Shown here: piece after piece, positions 4,862 to 5,423 of the stretch
How the letters are laid out: each line of letters begins with the position of its first letter
How positions within the stretch are numbered: the stretch's first letter is position 1
Assembly (NCBI GenBank): GCA_002762705.1
Contig: PCVE01000075.1
Span: 1-5,423, forward strand
Source: Candidatus Woesearchaeota archaeon CG11_big_fil_rev_8_21_14_0_20_43_8
GTDB lineage: Archaea > Nanobdellota > Nanobdellia > Woesearchaeales > CG08-08-20-14
Length of the DNA: 5,423 nt
Reading direction: 5' to 3'
The notes under the pieces: model-generated
What the model was told of the DNA's origin: nothing
The model's input: the letters and a program-made list of their open reading frames with translations, nothing else
Database searches by the model: none
Made by a program: the position numbers and the translations under genes

Positions 4862-5423
4862 ATGGATCCGGCAGACGCATGGGAACAGGTGAAAGAGAAG
4901 ACGCTTATCAGGCCTTACTTCGAGAGAATATATCGAGAGAGACACAATGATTCTATAGAATGCAGGCTTGTCATCTCAGCGTTCTGTTCAGACAGATGGC
5001 TGCTCAATGTGACTGACATGTATAAATGGCTCACCCAGGCATTATATGGTCCCGGGAGATGCAGGTATACTACCAGGAAGAACATAGAAAGAAGCATCGA
5101 GAGGGGATGTTCGCTCGATATCGTTGACCGCCGCATGGAACTGGATTACATGAGCGATCTTGGAAGGACATATTGCAGGGTGCATCTGGACAGGATAATC
5201 CCAAAGATCTGCCATGGAAAAAGATCTGATGAGCTCTTTGAAAGTCTAGCTGATGTCCTTGTGTCGTCTGCAAAGGTCGATGAAGAACCCCCATATCCTG
5301 GCCTTTCTCTTGGATCATTTCTGTGTCCTGTGATGTCTGTCCTGCCAAACGAGCACCAACACCTATTGAGATCCGCGAAGCTGCCTGACGTATTTGAGCA
5401 TTCTATGCAGTACAAAGCTCTTT
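4862..5423 (+). CDS. Putative winged-helix DNA-binding protein, partial (C-terminus beyond right edge)
   Basis: The plus strand is open from the ATG at 4862 to the window end (187 codons, no stop), starting MDPADAWEQVKEKTLIRPYF. I do not recognise the family. Residues about 31-110 have the layout of a winged helix: a helix (SIECRLVISAFCSDRWL), a helix-turn-helix-like pair (NVTDMYKWLTQAL, then YTTRKNIERSIERG at 69-82) and a wing-like segment ending LDYMSDLGRTYCRVHLD, where the LxxxGRxY pattern recalls MarR/PadR-type regulators. The rest (115-187) is helical then Pro-rich (EEPPYPGLSL). It is transcribed divergently from the kinase operon across 90 bp, which is common for local regulators. The reading frame is well supported; the DNA-binding role is an inference from pattern only. 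Minus-strand open frames in the same region look like antisense noise. Confidence 0.6.
   Translation, partial: MDPADAWEQVKEKTLIRPYFERIYRERHNDSIECRLVISAFCSDRWLLNVTDMYKWLTQALYGPGRCRYTTRKNIERSIERGCSLDIVDRRMELDYMSDLGRTYCRVHLDRIIPKICHGKRSDELFESLADVLVSSAKVDEEPPYPGLSLGSFLCPVMSVLPNEHQHLLRSAKLPDVFEHSMQYKAL

Noticed and set aside
5070..5415. Overlapping minus-strand open frames of about 90 codons.
   Set aside because: They lie antisense to the continuous plus-strand frame from 4862, their translations are low in coherent motifs, and the plus frame has a better-supported start.

Overview
The window looks like a piece of an archaeal genome, most likely from the DPANN group (Woesearchaeota-like), though I cannot place it firmly from one window. 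The evidence is: a METTL5-type rRNA adenine methyltransferase in its archaeal form; an archaeal NadM-type nucleotidyltransferase; a membrane protein with an archaeal class III (pilin/archaellin-type) signal peptide; TATA-like boxes in the one real intergenic region; ribosome binding sites of the AGGAGG / GGTGA type; and heavy use of ATA, AGA and AGG codons. Genes are tightly packed. I see no tRNA, rRNA, CRISPR array, insertion sequence or phage gene.

From 4771 down to position 1, five genes run on the minus strand as one probable operon with gaps of 26 bp or less: (i) a Hanks-type Ser/Thr kinase with a helical N-terminal half (4771-3353); (ii) a NadM-like adenylyltransferase carrying about 215 extra residues of unknown function (3356-2196), coupled to the kinase by a 4-bp ATGA overlap; (iii) a fusion of a METTL5-like rRNA m6A methyltransferase with a 5-formyltetrahydrofolate cyclo-ligase (2169-994); (iv) a short membrane-anchored protein with a class III signal peptide (971-216); and (v) the N-terminal part of a secreted protein with a classical signal peptide (202 to beyond the left edge). 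No terminator is visible, so transcription probably continues past position 1.

A compact divergent promoter region of 90 bp (4772-4861) separates this operon from a plus-strand gene (4862 to beyond the right edge) that resembles a winged-helix DNA-binding protein. The region holds several TATA-like boxes, a strong Shine-Dalgarno site for the kinase and two near-identical direct repeats (TATATAACACAGT / TATATACACAGT) that could be an operator.

The points most worth attention are the METTL5/cyclo-ligase fusion, the unknown C-terminal domain on the NadM-like protein, and the translational coupling of that protein to a kinase. Together they suggest, as inference only, a kinase-linked nucleotide/one-carbon/ribosome-modification cluster sharing transcription with two cell-surface proteins.
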